Shown in pieces: positions 51,950 through 59,730 of a stretch of 64,000 nt of DNA. Every line of letters starts with the position of its first letter. The stretch's first letter is position 1. The stretch is from Corynebacterium glyciniphilum AJ 3170. GTDB lineage: Bacteria; Actinomycetota; Actinomycetes; Mycobacteriales; Mycobacteriaceae. The stretch spans positions 1 to 64,000 of the forward strand of contig NZ_VDYZ01000007.1 in assembly GCF_007673095.1 (NCBI RefSeq), given 5' to 3'. The notes below the pieces were generated by a model that worked only from the letters and a program-made list of their open reading frames with translations, did no database searches and was not told the DNA's origin. Both the position numbers and the translations under genes were made by a program.

Positions 51950-52999
51950 ATGACGACTGCCACCGGAAAGCACCGGTCCGCGACCGGCTCGCTGGGCCGC
52001 AAGATCATGGCCCTGATCGTCGCGATCGGCACGGCCTTCGGGTTGGCCAGTGTCGTGGCTCCGAGCGCCTCCGCCGACGACCGTGGGATTCTCGGCCCCC
52101 GTTGCAGCTGGGCGAACTACAACTTCTACGTCCAGAACTGCTGGTTCTACTCCGCGGCGATGGGCCAGGACATCCAGGTCCAGATCAAGCGCTCCAACAG
52201 CGACGCAGCGATCTACCTGCTCGACGGGCTGCGCGCCCGGGACGACTGGAACGCCTGGACCTACCTGGGCCACGGCGTCGACCAGTTCGTGAACGATGAC
52301 GTCAATGTCGTCATGCCGGTCGGCGGCGCCTCCCAGTTCTACGCGGACTGGATCGGACCGTTCAACGGCTCCACCACCCCGAAGAAGCCGCGGTGGGAGA
52401 CCTTCCTGACCAGCGAGCTGCCGGCGCAGCTGGCACAGAACTTCGGCATCAGCCAGAACAGGAACGCCCTGGTCGGACTGTCGATGGGCGGTACCGCCGC
52501 GATCAACCTCGCGTCCCGCCACCGCAACCAGTTCAAGCAGGTCACCTCGCTCTCGGGCTACCTGAACACCACCGCACCGGGCATGTACATGGCCCTGCAG
52601 TTCGCCATGAACGAAGGTTCCCCGGGTGCGAACATCTGGGACATGTGGGGCCACCCGGTGCACCCGACCCGCTTCGCCAATGACCCGCTGCTGAACGCCC
52701 CGAAGCTGGGGGGCATGCCGGTGTACGTCTCCGCCGCAGCCGGTATCCCCGGTCCGCGGGACGACTTCATGGCCAACCCGGTCGGCGGTATCGCCGGTAT
52801 CGGCCTGGAGTGGGCGTCGCGCGGTTCCACGGCGACCTTCGAACTGGCCGCCCGGGCCTCCGGTGCGAACGTGACCGCCAGCTACCCGGCCGTCGGCGTG
52901 CACAACTGGACGCTGTGGACCCCGGAGCTGCAGAAGGCTCGTCCGAAGATCCTCGACGCACTGAACGTGTGCTACCGCGCAGGACAGGTGGTCTGCTGA
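51950..52999 (+). CDS. Trehalose mycolyltransferase (antigen 85 type)
   Basis: 349-aa secreted corynomycolyltransferase, transferring mycolates between trehalose monomycolate and arabinogalactan or trehalose. The signal peptide (about 1-42) ends ASA, with the mature start near DDRGILGP. The alpha/beta-hydrolase core includes IYLLDGLRARDD, VVMPVGGASQFYADW and the nucleophile S178 in LVGLSMGGTAA. The catalytic His is in AVGVHNWTLWTPEL. Two cysteines near the N-terminus (C52, C64) may form a disulfide. It has no LGFP repeats, unlike the second mycolyltransferase. AAAGGA lies 6 nt before ATG 51950. A terminator with a 15-bp stem follows. Confidence 0.93.
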   Translation: MTTATGKHRSATGSLGRKIMALIVAIGTAFGLASVVAPSASADDRGILGPRCSWANYNFYVQNCWFYSAAMGQDIQVQIKRSNSDAAIYLLDGLRARDDWNAWTYLGHGVDQFVNDDVNVVMPVGGASQFYADWIGPFNGSTTPKKPRWETFLTSELPAQLAQNFGISQNRNALVGLSMGGTAAINLASRHRNQFKQVTSLSGYLNTTAPGMYMALQFAMNEGSPGANIWDMWGHPVHPTRFANDPLLNAPKLGGMPVYVSAAAGIPGPRDDFMANPVGGIAGIGLEWASRGSTATFELAARASGANVTASYPAVGVHNWTLWTPELQKARPKILDALNVCYRAGQVVC

Positions 53000-53028
53000 T
53001 CAGCAGGTAGCTGACGAATCGGACCGTC

Positions 53029-53063
53029 ACGGCCCGGGAGATGACTGACATCTCCCGGGCCGT
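53029..53063 (+). terminator. Terminator hairpin after the first mycolyltransferase
   Basis: Arms 53029-53043 and 53049-53063 are exact reverse complements (ACGGCCCGGGAGATG), 15-bp stem, 5-nt loop, 30 nt past the stop. It is followed closely by the -10 box of the next gene (53069-53074). Confidence 0.85.
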
Positions 53064-53068
53064 AGGCA

Positions 53069-53074
53069 TACACT
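53069..53074 (+). promoter_or_regulatory. -10 box of a leaderless promoter (TrhA-like gene)
   Basis: TACACT, 8 nt before ATG 53083. Confidence 0.5.
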
Positions 53075-53082
53075 GAACAAGT

Positions 53083-53787
53083 ATGGAAACAGAAGCGAAC
53101 GGTTCAGGGGAGCGCCGCGGGTTGCGGCCGGTGGACCGAGGAGCGCGCCCCTATCTGCGTGGGCGCCTCCACGAGAATGCTGCGTGGTATTTCGGTGGGA
53201 CGGGTACAGCCCTGACCGCCACGGCGTTCATCCTCCACGGCAACACGACCCTGTCGTGGGTGACCGCGCTGTACACCCTCTGCCTGATCGGACTGTTCGC
53301 GGTGTCTGCGCTGTACCACCGTGCACCGTGGCGCAGTGAAGCCACCGTGCGGGCGTGGCGGCGTGCCGACCATTCGATGATCGCGATATTCATCGCGGGC
53401 ACCTACGGTCCCATCGCCGTATTCGCCTTCGACTCCTGGTCGGACGGGTTGTGGATACTCCCGGTCTGCTGGGTGCTCGCCATCGCTGCGGTGGCGATGA
53501 ACATCTTCTGGATCGGACATCCACGCTGGCTGGATGTCATCGTCTACCTGGCGCTCGGGTGGCTGGCGGTCCTGAAGCTGGGCGGTTTCATCGGGGCGAT
53601 TCCCGTGGTGCCCGGCATGCTCATCGTGCTGGGTGGCGTCATCTACTCCCTGGGTGCCGTGGTCTACGGACGCCGACGGCCGAATCCGTCGGCCCAGTGG
53701 TTCGGCTTCCACGAGGTGTTCCACGCTGCGACGATCGTGGCCGGGGGACTGCACCATGTGGCGATCTGGATACTCGTTCTGGTGTAG
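53083..53787 (+). CDS. Hemolysin III / TrhA family membrane protein
   Basis: 234-aa seven-helix membrane protein of the hemolysin III (YqfA/TrhA, PAQR-like) family. The conserved motifs are SALYHR (motif with the first His), RADHSMIAIFIAGTYGPIA and the C-terminal FHEVFHAATIVAGGLHHVA with three metal-ligand-type histidines, as in the PAQR receptors. In E. coli the homologue TrhA affects membrane energetics; the true activity is unclear. It is transcribed alone from a leaderless promoter and separates the two mycolyltransferase genes. No direct link with mycolate transfer is known to me. Confidence 0.88.
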   Translation: METEANGSGERRGLRPVDRGARPYLRGRLHENAAWYFGGTGTALTATAFILHGNTTLSWVTALYTLCLIGLFAVSALYHRAPWRSEATVRAWRRADHSMIAIFIAGTYGPIAVFAFDSWSDGLWILPVCWVLAIAAVAMNIFWIGHPRWLDVIVYLALGWLAVLKLGGFIGAIPVVPGMLIVLGGVIYSLGAVVYGRRRPNPSAQWFGFHEVFHAATIVAGGLHHVAIWILVLV

Positions 53788-53797
53788 GTGGGGGTGC

Positions 53798-54058
53798 TAC
53801 ACTTTCGACAGAAACTAAGTCTCAAGTAAAACTTCAAGGTTTTGGCGTGTTGTCCCGGGAAACCGGCGACCTGATTGCCATAATTGCCGGTGTTGCCGTC
53901 ACGGTTGACCGTGGCGGACACCGGTTCCGACCGGACGTCGGCAGTGGGAGGGGAACCCGTTGCCGGGGCCCGGTGGGGACGGTGGGGCATGTCGCGCCAC
54001 CGTCGCCGACACTGCCGATGCCGTCGAGACGTACCTACGAAGGAAGAACGCCACCACC
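53798..54058 (+). promoter_or_regulatory. Promoter and long leader of the LGFP mycolyltransferase gene
   Basis: TACACT (53798-53803) is the best -10 box, which would give a leader of about 250 nt before ATG 54059. The first 60 nt are AT-rich. Three TTGCC words recur with a 9-nt period at 53875, 53884 and 53893. The region is open in one plus frame but has no ribosome site; I see no small gene. A leader with a regulatory role is possible but not shown. Confidence 0.35.
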
Positions 54059-56032
54059 ATGAGAATCGCTGCGAATACCCGCACCGGGAAGTCCCCCGCC
54101 AGCCGTCCGTCCCGACGGACGTCACGGCGCGTCGGTGCCGCCGTCCTGGCGCTGCCGCTGTCGGTGGCGCTCGCCCTTCCCCTCGCGGCCCCGGCCGCTG
54201 CGCAGGGCCCGGGATCGGGCACCAGTTATCTCGAGCCTGACGAGATCCCGGAGCGCAAACCGCAGTCTGTCGAGGCAGGGCAGGACCTTCCCGGACTGCC
54301 CGAGGGCGTCGACGTCGACCGCATCGAGTGGATGTCCGACCGGTGGGCGAACGTCTACATCAACACCCCCTCCATGCCGGAAGAGCCGGTGCTGGTGCAG
54401 ATTCTCCTGGCGCGCGACTGGTACAGCCAGCCGGACCGCGACTTCCCCTCGGTCTGGGCATTGGACGGCCTGCGGGCGCGCGATGACGAGTCAGGCTGGA
54501 CGCTGGCCACGAACATCCAGCAGTTCTACGCCGACAAGAACGTCAACGTCGTCATGCCGGTCGGTGGCAACTCGTCCTTCTACACGGACTGGGACCAGCA
54601 GCCGGAGGACGGCAAGACCTACAAGTGGGAGACCTTCCTGACCCAGGAACTCCCGGCTGTGCTGCGCGAGGGGTGGCGAACCTCTGAACAGCGTGCCGTC
54701 ACCGGCATTTCCATGGGCGGTACCGCCGCGATGAACCTGGCGCAGCGGCACCCGGAACTCTTCCAGTTCGTCGGGTCTTTCTCCGGCTACCTGGACACCA
54801 CGTCGACCGGCGTTCCGCAGGCGATCAACTACGCCACGAACGACGGTGCCGGCTATGACGCGCAGCGCATGTGGGGCCCGTACGGGTCCGAGCGGTGGAA
54901 TGAGAATGACCCGAAGCAGCACACCGGCAACCTGAAGGACATGACGGTCTACGTGTCCGCCGGTAACGGCAATGCGGGACCCTACGACGAGGAGGGCCCG
55001 ATCCCCGGCTATCCGGCGAACCCTGCGGCGTTCGGACTCGAGGCGATGTCGCGGATGACGACCCAGACATTCGTCCGTGCGGCGCAGGCTGATGACGTCG
55101 ATGTCATCGCCAAGTACCGGGACTCCGGCACGCACGACTGGCCGTACTGGCAGTACGAGATGACGCAGGCGTGGCCCTACATTGCCCAGACTTTCGGCCT
55201 GTCCGAGGAAGACCGTGGCGTGAAGTGTGCTGCCGTGGGCAAGATCGCCGAGGCCGAGAAGCGTCAGCGCAGCCAGAACCTCGGGACCTGCACCACCAAT
55301 GAGTACGACGCAGCCAACGGTGGCAAGGTCCAGGACTTCCGTAACGGACGTGTCTACTGGAAGAAGGACGCCGACAAGGCATGGGCGACCTGGGGTCGTA
55401 TCGGTGCCCGCTACTCCGCGATGAACGGGCCGTCCAGCTGGTTGGGCTACCCGACCAGTGAGGAGCAGGCTCTCAAGGGCGGGTTCCTGCAGCGTTTCGA
55501 GAACGGCATCATCTACTGGACGCCGGAGACGGGTGCGGTCGAGGTGAAGTCTGACATCGTTGATGCGTGGGGCAAGCACGGCTGGGAGACCGGAAGCTTC
55601 GGTTACCCGACGGCTCCTGCGCAGCAGGTTGCCGGCGGCGGTGCCGTCCAGCAGTTCCAGAACGGTGTCGCCGTGCGGGACAAGGACGGCAAGGTCCGCA
55701 TGGTCGAGGGCAAGATCGGCGAGAAGTACATCGAGGCCGGCGGCCCCGCCGACTCCGGCCTGGGCTTCCCCCGTTCCGAGGAGAAAAAGGTCAGCGGCGG
55801 TTCGTTCACTGAGTTCGAGCACGGGAACATCTACTGGTCAGCCTCCACCGGTGCCCACGTCATCAAGTACGGAAAGATCTTCGACGCCTGGGGCGAGGAC
55901 AAGTGGGAGCAGGGCCGCTTCGGCTGGCCGGTCGAGGACCAGCAGGGCATCCCCGCAGGTGGCGAGGTCGTGAAGTTCCAGAACGGCGAGATCCGCGAGA
56001 TCAACGGCAACATCCAGAAGGACCCGCGATGA
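54059..56032 (+). CDS. Mycolyltransferase with C-terminal LGFP repeats (Cop1/PS1 type)
   Basis: 657-aa secreted mycolyltransferase, the corynebacterial major surface type. The signal peptide ends near AAPAAAQ (about residue 49). The alpha/beta-hydrolase domain (about 85-400) includes WALDGLRARDD, VVMPVGGNSSFYTDW, the nucleophile S218 in VTGISMGGTAA and the catalytic His in DSGTHDWPYWQYEM. Residues about 430-657 hold four LGFP-type repeats (WLGYPTSEEQ, SFGYPTAPAQQ, GLGFPRSEEK, RFGWPVEDQQ), each followed by an FxNGxIYW strand. These bind the cell wall and are found in C. glutamicum Cop1. An AAGGA-like site lies 14 nt upstream. Its stop overlaps the next start (ATGA), coupling it to the DUF732 lipoprotein. 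Confidence 0.94.
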   Translation: MRIAANTRTGKSPASRPSRRTSRRVGAAVLALPLSVALALPLAAPAAAQGPGSGTSYLEPDEIPERKPQSVEAGQDLPGLPEGVDVDRIEWMSDRWANVYINTPSMPEEPVLVQILLARDWYSQPDRDFPSVWALDGLRARDDESGWTLATNIQQFYADKNVNVVMPVGGNSSFYTDWDQQPEDGKTYKWETFLTQELPAVLREGWRTSEQRAVTGISMGGTAAMNLAQRHPELFQFVGSFSGYLDTTSTGVPQAINYATNDGAGYDAQRMWGPYGSERWNENDPKQHTGNLKDMTVYVSAGNGNAGPYDEEGPIPGYPANPAAFGLEAMSRMTTQTFVRAAQADDVDVIAKYRDSGTHDWPYWQYEMTQAWPYIAQTFGLSEEDRGVKCAAVGKIAEAEKRQRSQNLGTCTTNEYDAANGGKVQDFRNGRVYWKKDADKAWATWGRIGARYSAMNGPSSWLGYPTSEEQALKGGFLQRFENGIIYWTPETGAVEVKSDIVDAWGKHGWETGSFGYPTAPAQQVAGGGAVQQFQNGVAVRDKDGKVRMVEGKIGEKYIEAGGPADSGLGFPRSEEKKVSGGSFTEFEHGNIYWSASTGAHVIKYGKIFDAWGEDKWEQGRFGWPVEDQQGIPAGGEVVKFQNGEIREINGNIQKDPR

Positions 56033-56556
56033 GTATCCGAAACTCTGCTGTCAGAAAGGTCGGCTCGGTGGCGGCCGCTCTGGTGCTGGTCGGTTCCGTG
56101 GCGGCCTGTGGTGGCGACTCCACCGTGGACAGCGACGATGACGCGCAGGGCAGCAGCGTCCCCAGCGTGAGCTCATCACCGTCGGGCTCGGAGACATCTT
56201 CGCCGACCTCGACCTCGGCCCCGGCGCCAGACACCGGGTCGGACGGGGACGCTCCGCGTGACGGAGAGGTCAACGAGGTCGAGGAGCCCGGTGGAGAGGC
56301 CGCGCCCCGTACCAGTGAAGACGACGCATTCCTCGATCAGCTGAAGGACAATGACATTGATCTGGAGGATTCCGCGATCCAGGACCAGGTCATCGCCGCC
56401 GCGCGGGAGCAGTGCCTGGCCAACGAGGAAGGCCGTGACGGTTTCGCCGTCCCGATGATCGCCGGCCAGCTCGAGGTGCAGGAACTCACGACGCTCTCTG
56501 CGGAGGATGCTGAGCGCATCATCGTTGAGGCAGCGGAGAGCAACTACTGCGGCTGA
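56029..56556 (+). CDS. DUF732 family lipoprotein
   Basis: 175-aa lipoprotein. The signal peptide (VRKVGSVAAALVLVGSVAAC) has lipobox SVAAC. A long Ser/Thr/Asp/Gly-rich, probably unstructured linker (about 30-100) precedes a small C-terminal domain with FLDQLKDNDIDLEDSAIQDQVIAAAREQCL and two cysteines, as in DUF732 proteins of mycobacteria. Its function is unknown. It is translationally coupled to the LGFP mycolyltransferase, a position conserved in corynebacteria as I recall, so a role in mycolate export or transfer is an inference. A terminator-like hairpin follows. Confidence 0.8.
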   Translation: MSIRNSAVRKVGSVAAALVLVGSVAACGGDSTVDSDDDAQGSSVPSVSSSPSGSETSSPTSTSAPAPDTGSDGDAPRDGEVNEVEEPGGEAAPRTSEDDAFLDQLKDNDIDLEDSAIQDQVIAAAREQCLANEEGRDGFAVPMIAGQLEVQELTTLSAEDAERIIVEAAESNYCG

Positions 56557-56572
56557 TCCGGCTGCTCCTCTC

Positions 56573-56610
56573 CACCCGCCCCGGAAGTGTTACCACCTCC
56601 CGGGCGGGTG
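56573..56610 (+). terminator. Terminator hairpin after the DUF732 gene
   Basis: CACCCGCCCCGG pairs with CCGGGCGGGTG (one bulged base) around a loop of about 15 nt, 17 nt past the stop codon. Confidence 0.6.
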
Positions 56611-56675
56611 CACTCGTACGGGACGGTCCGTCAGTCCTGACCGGAGGCTGCCAGATCTCTGCCAGGAACACCGGG

Positions 56676-56681
56676 TACTCT
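56676..56681 (+). promoter_or_regulatory. -10 box of a leaderless promoter (cutinase)
   Basis: TACTCT, 8 nt before ATG 56690. Confidence 0.5.
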
Positions 56682-56689
56682 GACTGGCC

Positions 56690-57619
56690 ATGAGAAAGTT
56701 CCTCACCATCGCGGCGGCCCTCATTCTCGCCGTCGTCCTGGTCATCGGTGTCGGCACCTGGATCAACCGTGGCCCCGATGACTCCGCAGGTCCCGGGCCG
56801 ACCCGGACCACGGATCCCGAGCAGCCGACGTCCTGCCCCGACTACCAGCTGTTCGCCGCACCCGGCACGTGGGAGTCGACGGTAGACGACGATCCGATCC
56901 ACCCGTCGTCGCGCCCACACTCGCTGCTGCTCAACGTCACCCAGCCGTTGCAGGAGGAGTACGGCGACGGGGTGGACGGCGGCCAGCTCAAGAGTTGGAC
57001 GCTTCCCTACGCCGCACAGTTCCGCAACATCCAGGCGCTGCGCGAGATGTCGTACGACGACTCGCGTAACCAGGGGTACGCGAGGCTCGAAGGCGAAATG
57101 ACGGCCGTTCACGAGAGCTGCCCGGCGACCCGCATGATCATCGTGGGATTCAGCCAGGGAGCGGTCCTGGCCGGCGATCTCGCCACCGCCATCGGCAACG
57201 GGCAGTCCACGGTTCCCGCTGACGCGGTCGCCGGCGTCGCCCTGATCGCCGACGGACGACGCGAGGACGGCAAGGGCGAGCTCGTGGGCAGCCCCGACGT
57301 CACGGGAATCGGCGCGGAGATCGCCTTGAGCTCGGTCGGTGCGCTCATCGGACCGATCGTGCCGGGTGCGTCGATGCGAGGCCCCCGGCCGCAGGACTTC
57401 GGTGCGCTACAGGACAACACCCTGCAGTTCTGTGCCCCGGCGGACCTGGTGTGCAGCGCACCCCGGGACATCGGCAACGCCGTGCAGCGGGCGAATGACC
57501 TCATCGACGCCAACAAGGTGCATGCCGAGTACTCCAGCAACGGCACCGTCGTCGACGGTGGCACCGTCCCGGAGTGGATCAACAACTGGGTCCGCGACAT
57601 CATCGACGAAGGGCGGTAA
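56690..57619 (+). CDS. Cutinase family protein (Culp6-like)
   Basis: 309-aa membrane-anchored cutinase-like esterase. One N-terminal membrane segment (4-24, FLTIAAALILAVVLVIGVGTW) is followed by a short linker and the alpha/beta-hydrolase with S155 in IIVGFSQGAVLAGDL. FCAPADLVCSAP carries the catalytic Asp, and the late segment VHAEYSSNG probably holds the His. Cysteines at the start and in these loops fit the family disulfides. By position directly before fadD32 and pks13 it matches mycobacterial Rv3802c (Culp6), a phospholipase/thioesterase tied to mycolate synthesis. It is leaderless from 56676-56681. Confidence 0.9.
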   Translation: MRKFLTIAAALILAVVLVIGVGTWINRGPDDSAGPGPTRTTDPEQPTSCPDYQLFAAPGTWESTVDDDPIHPSSRPHSLLLNVTQPLQEEYGDGVDGGQLKSWTLPYAAQFRNIQALREMSYDDSRNQGYARLEGEMTAVHESCPATRMIIVGFSQGAVLAGDLATAIGNGQSTVPADAVAGVALIADGRREDGKGELVGSPDVTGIGAEIALSSVGALIGPIVPGASMRGPRPQDFGALQDNTLQFCAPADLVCSAPRDIGNAVQRANDLIDANKVHAEYSSNGTVVDGGTVPEWINNWVRDIIDEGR

Positions 57620-57716
57620 TACCCGCAGACCGACGGTTGAGACGATAGAGTTCGTTAGAGTTCTTTGCAGAAAGCAACACGACGAACGCTACGCACACAG
57701 TAATGAGGGATACCTG

Positions 57717-59609
57717 ATGGACATCAGCGCCGCGATGGCACAGTTCTACGACGACAAGGGCGAGATCGCGATCCCGGATCAGCTCTCGCTCTCCGCCATG
57801 TGCGAGATGCTGTACTCGATGGCACAGATGGAGGGGGCGGTGGACACCCCGCTGATCACCTTCCACGATTTCAGCGGCAGTGCTGAAGGCGAGACTGTCA
57901 CCTGGACCCGCGCCGAGGTCAACACCCGCATCAAGGCGGTGTGTGTCAGGCTCCAGCAGGTCGCCGAGCGTGGCGACCGGGTCGCCATCCTCGCCAACAA
58001 CAGCCCCGAGTACCTCTTCGGGTTCATGGGCGCCCTGTATGCCGGCACCGTCCCGGTGCCGCTGTACGATCCCACGGAACCGGGCCACGCCGACCACCTG
58101 TCCGCCGTCCTGGGGTCCTCCACCCCTACGGTGGTGCTGACGAACAAGACGTCCGCAGGGCATGTCCGTAACCACTTCTCCTCCCTCCCCTCCGCCGAAC
58201 GTCCGCGCGTGCTGACGATCGACGCGCTGCCGGACTCGCTCGCCGAGGAATGGCAGAACCCGATGATGGCGATGATGGAGAACCCGGAGCTCGCGCCGAA
58301 GTCGAGCGACCCGGCGTTCCTGCAGTACACCTCCGGTTCGACCCGCACCCCCGCCGGTGTGGTGCTGACCCACCGCAGCATCGTGACCAATGTGCTGCAG
58401 GTCTTCCAGGCAGCGCAGCTGAAGACCCCGCTGCGTCTGGTGAACTGGCTTCCCCTCCACCACGACATGGGCATCATCCTGTCGGCGTTCGTGCTGATTC
58501 TGGGGATTCCGCAGGACCTCATGGCCCCGCGTGACTTCATCCAGGATCCGGGGCGCTGGATCGGACAGCTCGGTGACCGCGGCGACGATCTCAACGTGTA
58601 CACCGCGGTGCCGAACTTCGCCCTGGAGCTCGCCTCGCGTTACGCCGACCCGGCGAAGCGGTCCGACCTCGCCGACGTCGACCTGAGCCACGTCGAGGGC
58701 ATCATCAACGGTGCGGAGGCCGTCAGCCTGCAGTCCGTGGACCGGTTCTGCGACGTCTTCGGGCCGTACGGGTTCCGTCGGTCCACGATGCGCCCGTCCT
58801 ACGGTCTGGCCGAGGCGACCGTCTTCGTCACCACCCCGCAGACCGAGGAGCGTCCGAAGCTGCGGGTCTTCGACCGCGAGAAGCTCGCCGAGGGACAGGC
58901 CGTGGAGGTGTCCGCGGACGCCGAGAACGCCGTGCCGATCATGAGTGTCGGTGAGCCCGGCCCCTCACTGTTCATGCCGATCGTCGACCCCTCCTCCGGT
59001 GAGGAACTCGCCGAGGGGACCGTCGGCGAGGTGTGGCTCAACGGCGGCAACATCGCCGCCGGCTACCTCGACCGCGAGGACGACACCACCGAAGCCTTCC
59101 GCAACTCCCTGCCCGCCGACAAGCGACTCTCGCAGGGATCCGCCGCTGAGGGCGCTCCGGAGGACAACTGGCTGCGTACCGGCGACCTCGCCGTCGTGGT
59201 CGACGGCCAGCTCTACATCACCGGCCGTATCAAGGACCTCGTCGTCGTCGCGGGTCGTAACCACTACCCCCAGGACATCGAGGCCACCGCCGCAGACGCC
59301 ACCGGGGGGCACGTCCTGCCGGGTGTCCTCGCAGCGTTCGCCGTGAGCGGTGAGCTCATCGAGAACGCGGCCGGGGGTGACTCCGGCTCCGAGCAGCTGG
59401 TGATCGTCGCCGAGCGTGACCCGGAGGCGTCCGCCGAGGGCGACGCTGAGGCCGTCTCGGCCATCCGGTCGGCCGTCACCGCCACACACGGCGTCCAGCC
59501 CGCCGACATCCGCATCGTCGACGAGGGCACGATCCCCCGGTCGTCAGCCAACAAGATCGCCCGCCGGGTCTGCGCCAAGGCCTATCTCGACGGTCGGTTC
59601 GACCGGTAG
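57717..59609 (+). CDS. fadD32: Long-chain fatty-acid--AMP ligase FadD32
   Basis: 630-aa fatty-acyl-AMP ligase that activates the meromycolic (long) chain and loads it onto the N-terminal carrier domain of Pks13. The P-loop is LQYTSGSTRTPAGVVLTH. NWLPLHHDMGIILS, YGLAEATVFVTTP, LRTGDLAVVVDGQLYITGRIKDLVVVAGRNHYPQDIEATA are the further ANL blocks, and the C-terminal Lys region is IPRSSANKIARR. The FAAL identity follows from length, the HHDMG segment and the position next to pks13. ATG 57717 has GAGGGA 6 nt upstream. A hairpin with a 15-bp stem lies between this gene and pks13. Confidence 0.96.
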   Translation: MDISAAMAQFYDDKGEIAIPDQLSLSAMCEMLYSMAQMEGAVDTPLITFHDFSGSAEGETVTWTRAEVNTRIKAVCVRLQQVAERGDRVAILANNSPEYLFGFMGALYAGTVPVPLYDPTEPGHADHLSAVLGSSTPTVVLTNKTSAGHVRNHFSSLPSAERPRVLTIDALPDSLAEEWQNPMMAMMENPELAPKSSDPAFLQYTSGSTRTPAGVVLTHRSIVTNVLQVFQAAQLKTPLRLVNWLPLHHDMGIILSAFVLILGIPQDLMAPRDFIQDPGRWIGQLGDRGDDLNVYTAVPNFALELASRYADPAKRSDLADVDLSHVEGIINGAEAVSLQSVDRFCDVFGPYGFRRSTMRPSYGLAEATVFVTTPQTEERPKLRVFDREKLAEGQAVEVSADAENAVPIMSVGEPGPSLFMPIVDPSSGEELAEGTVGEVWLNGGNIAAGYLDREDDTTEAFRNSLPADKRLSQGSAAEGAPEDNWLRTGDLAVVVDGQLYITGRIKDLVVVAGRNHYPQDIEATAADATGGHVLPGVLAAFAVSGELIENAAGGDSGSEQLVIVAERDPEASAEGDAEAVSAIRSAVTATHGVQPADIRIVDEGTIPRSSANKIARRVCAKAYLDGRFDR

Positions 59610-59644
59610 TCGACTAGAGTGGGCGACGTCCTTTTTGTAGCGTG

Positions 59645-59685
59645 GCGACGGCCACCGTCGATGTCACGTTGACGGTGGCCGTCGC
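59645..59685 (+). terminator. Hairpin between fadD32 and pks13
   Basis: GCGACGGCCACCGTC (59645-59659) and its exact reverse complement (59671-59685), 15-bp stem, 11-nt loop, 35 nt past the fadD32 stop. No U-tract follows. It would end or attenuate transcription between two genes whose products act together. Confidence 0.7.
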
Positions 59686-59730
59686 GCCCGTTCTGGTCAC
59701 CTCTCCTCTTCTGTCCGTCATGAAATAAGG

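Noticed and set aside
53355..54062. Open frame running from the TrhA gene into the mycolyltransferase leader as a small protein
   Set aside because: No start or ribosome site within the leader; most of the frame is a shadow of the TrhA gene.
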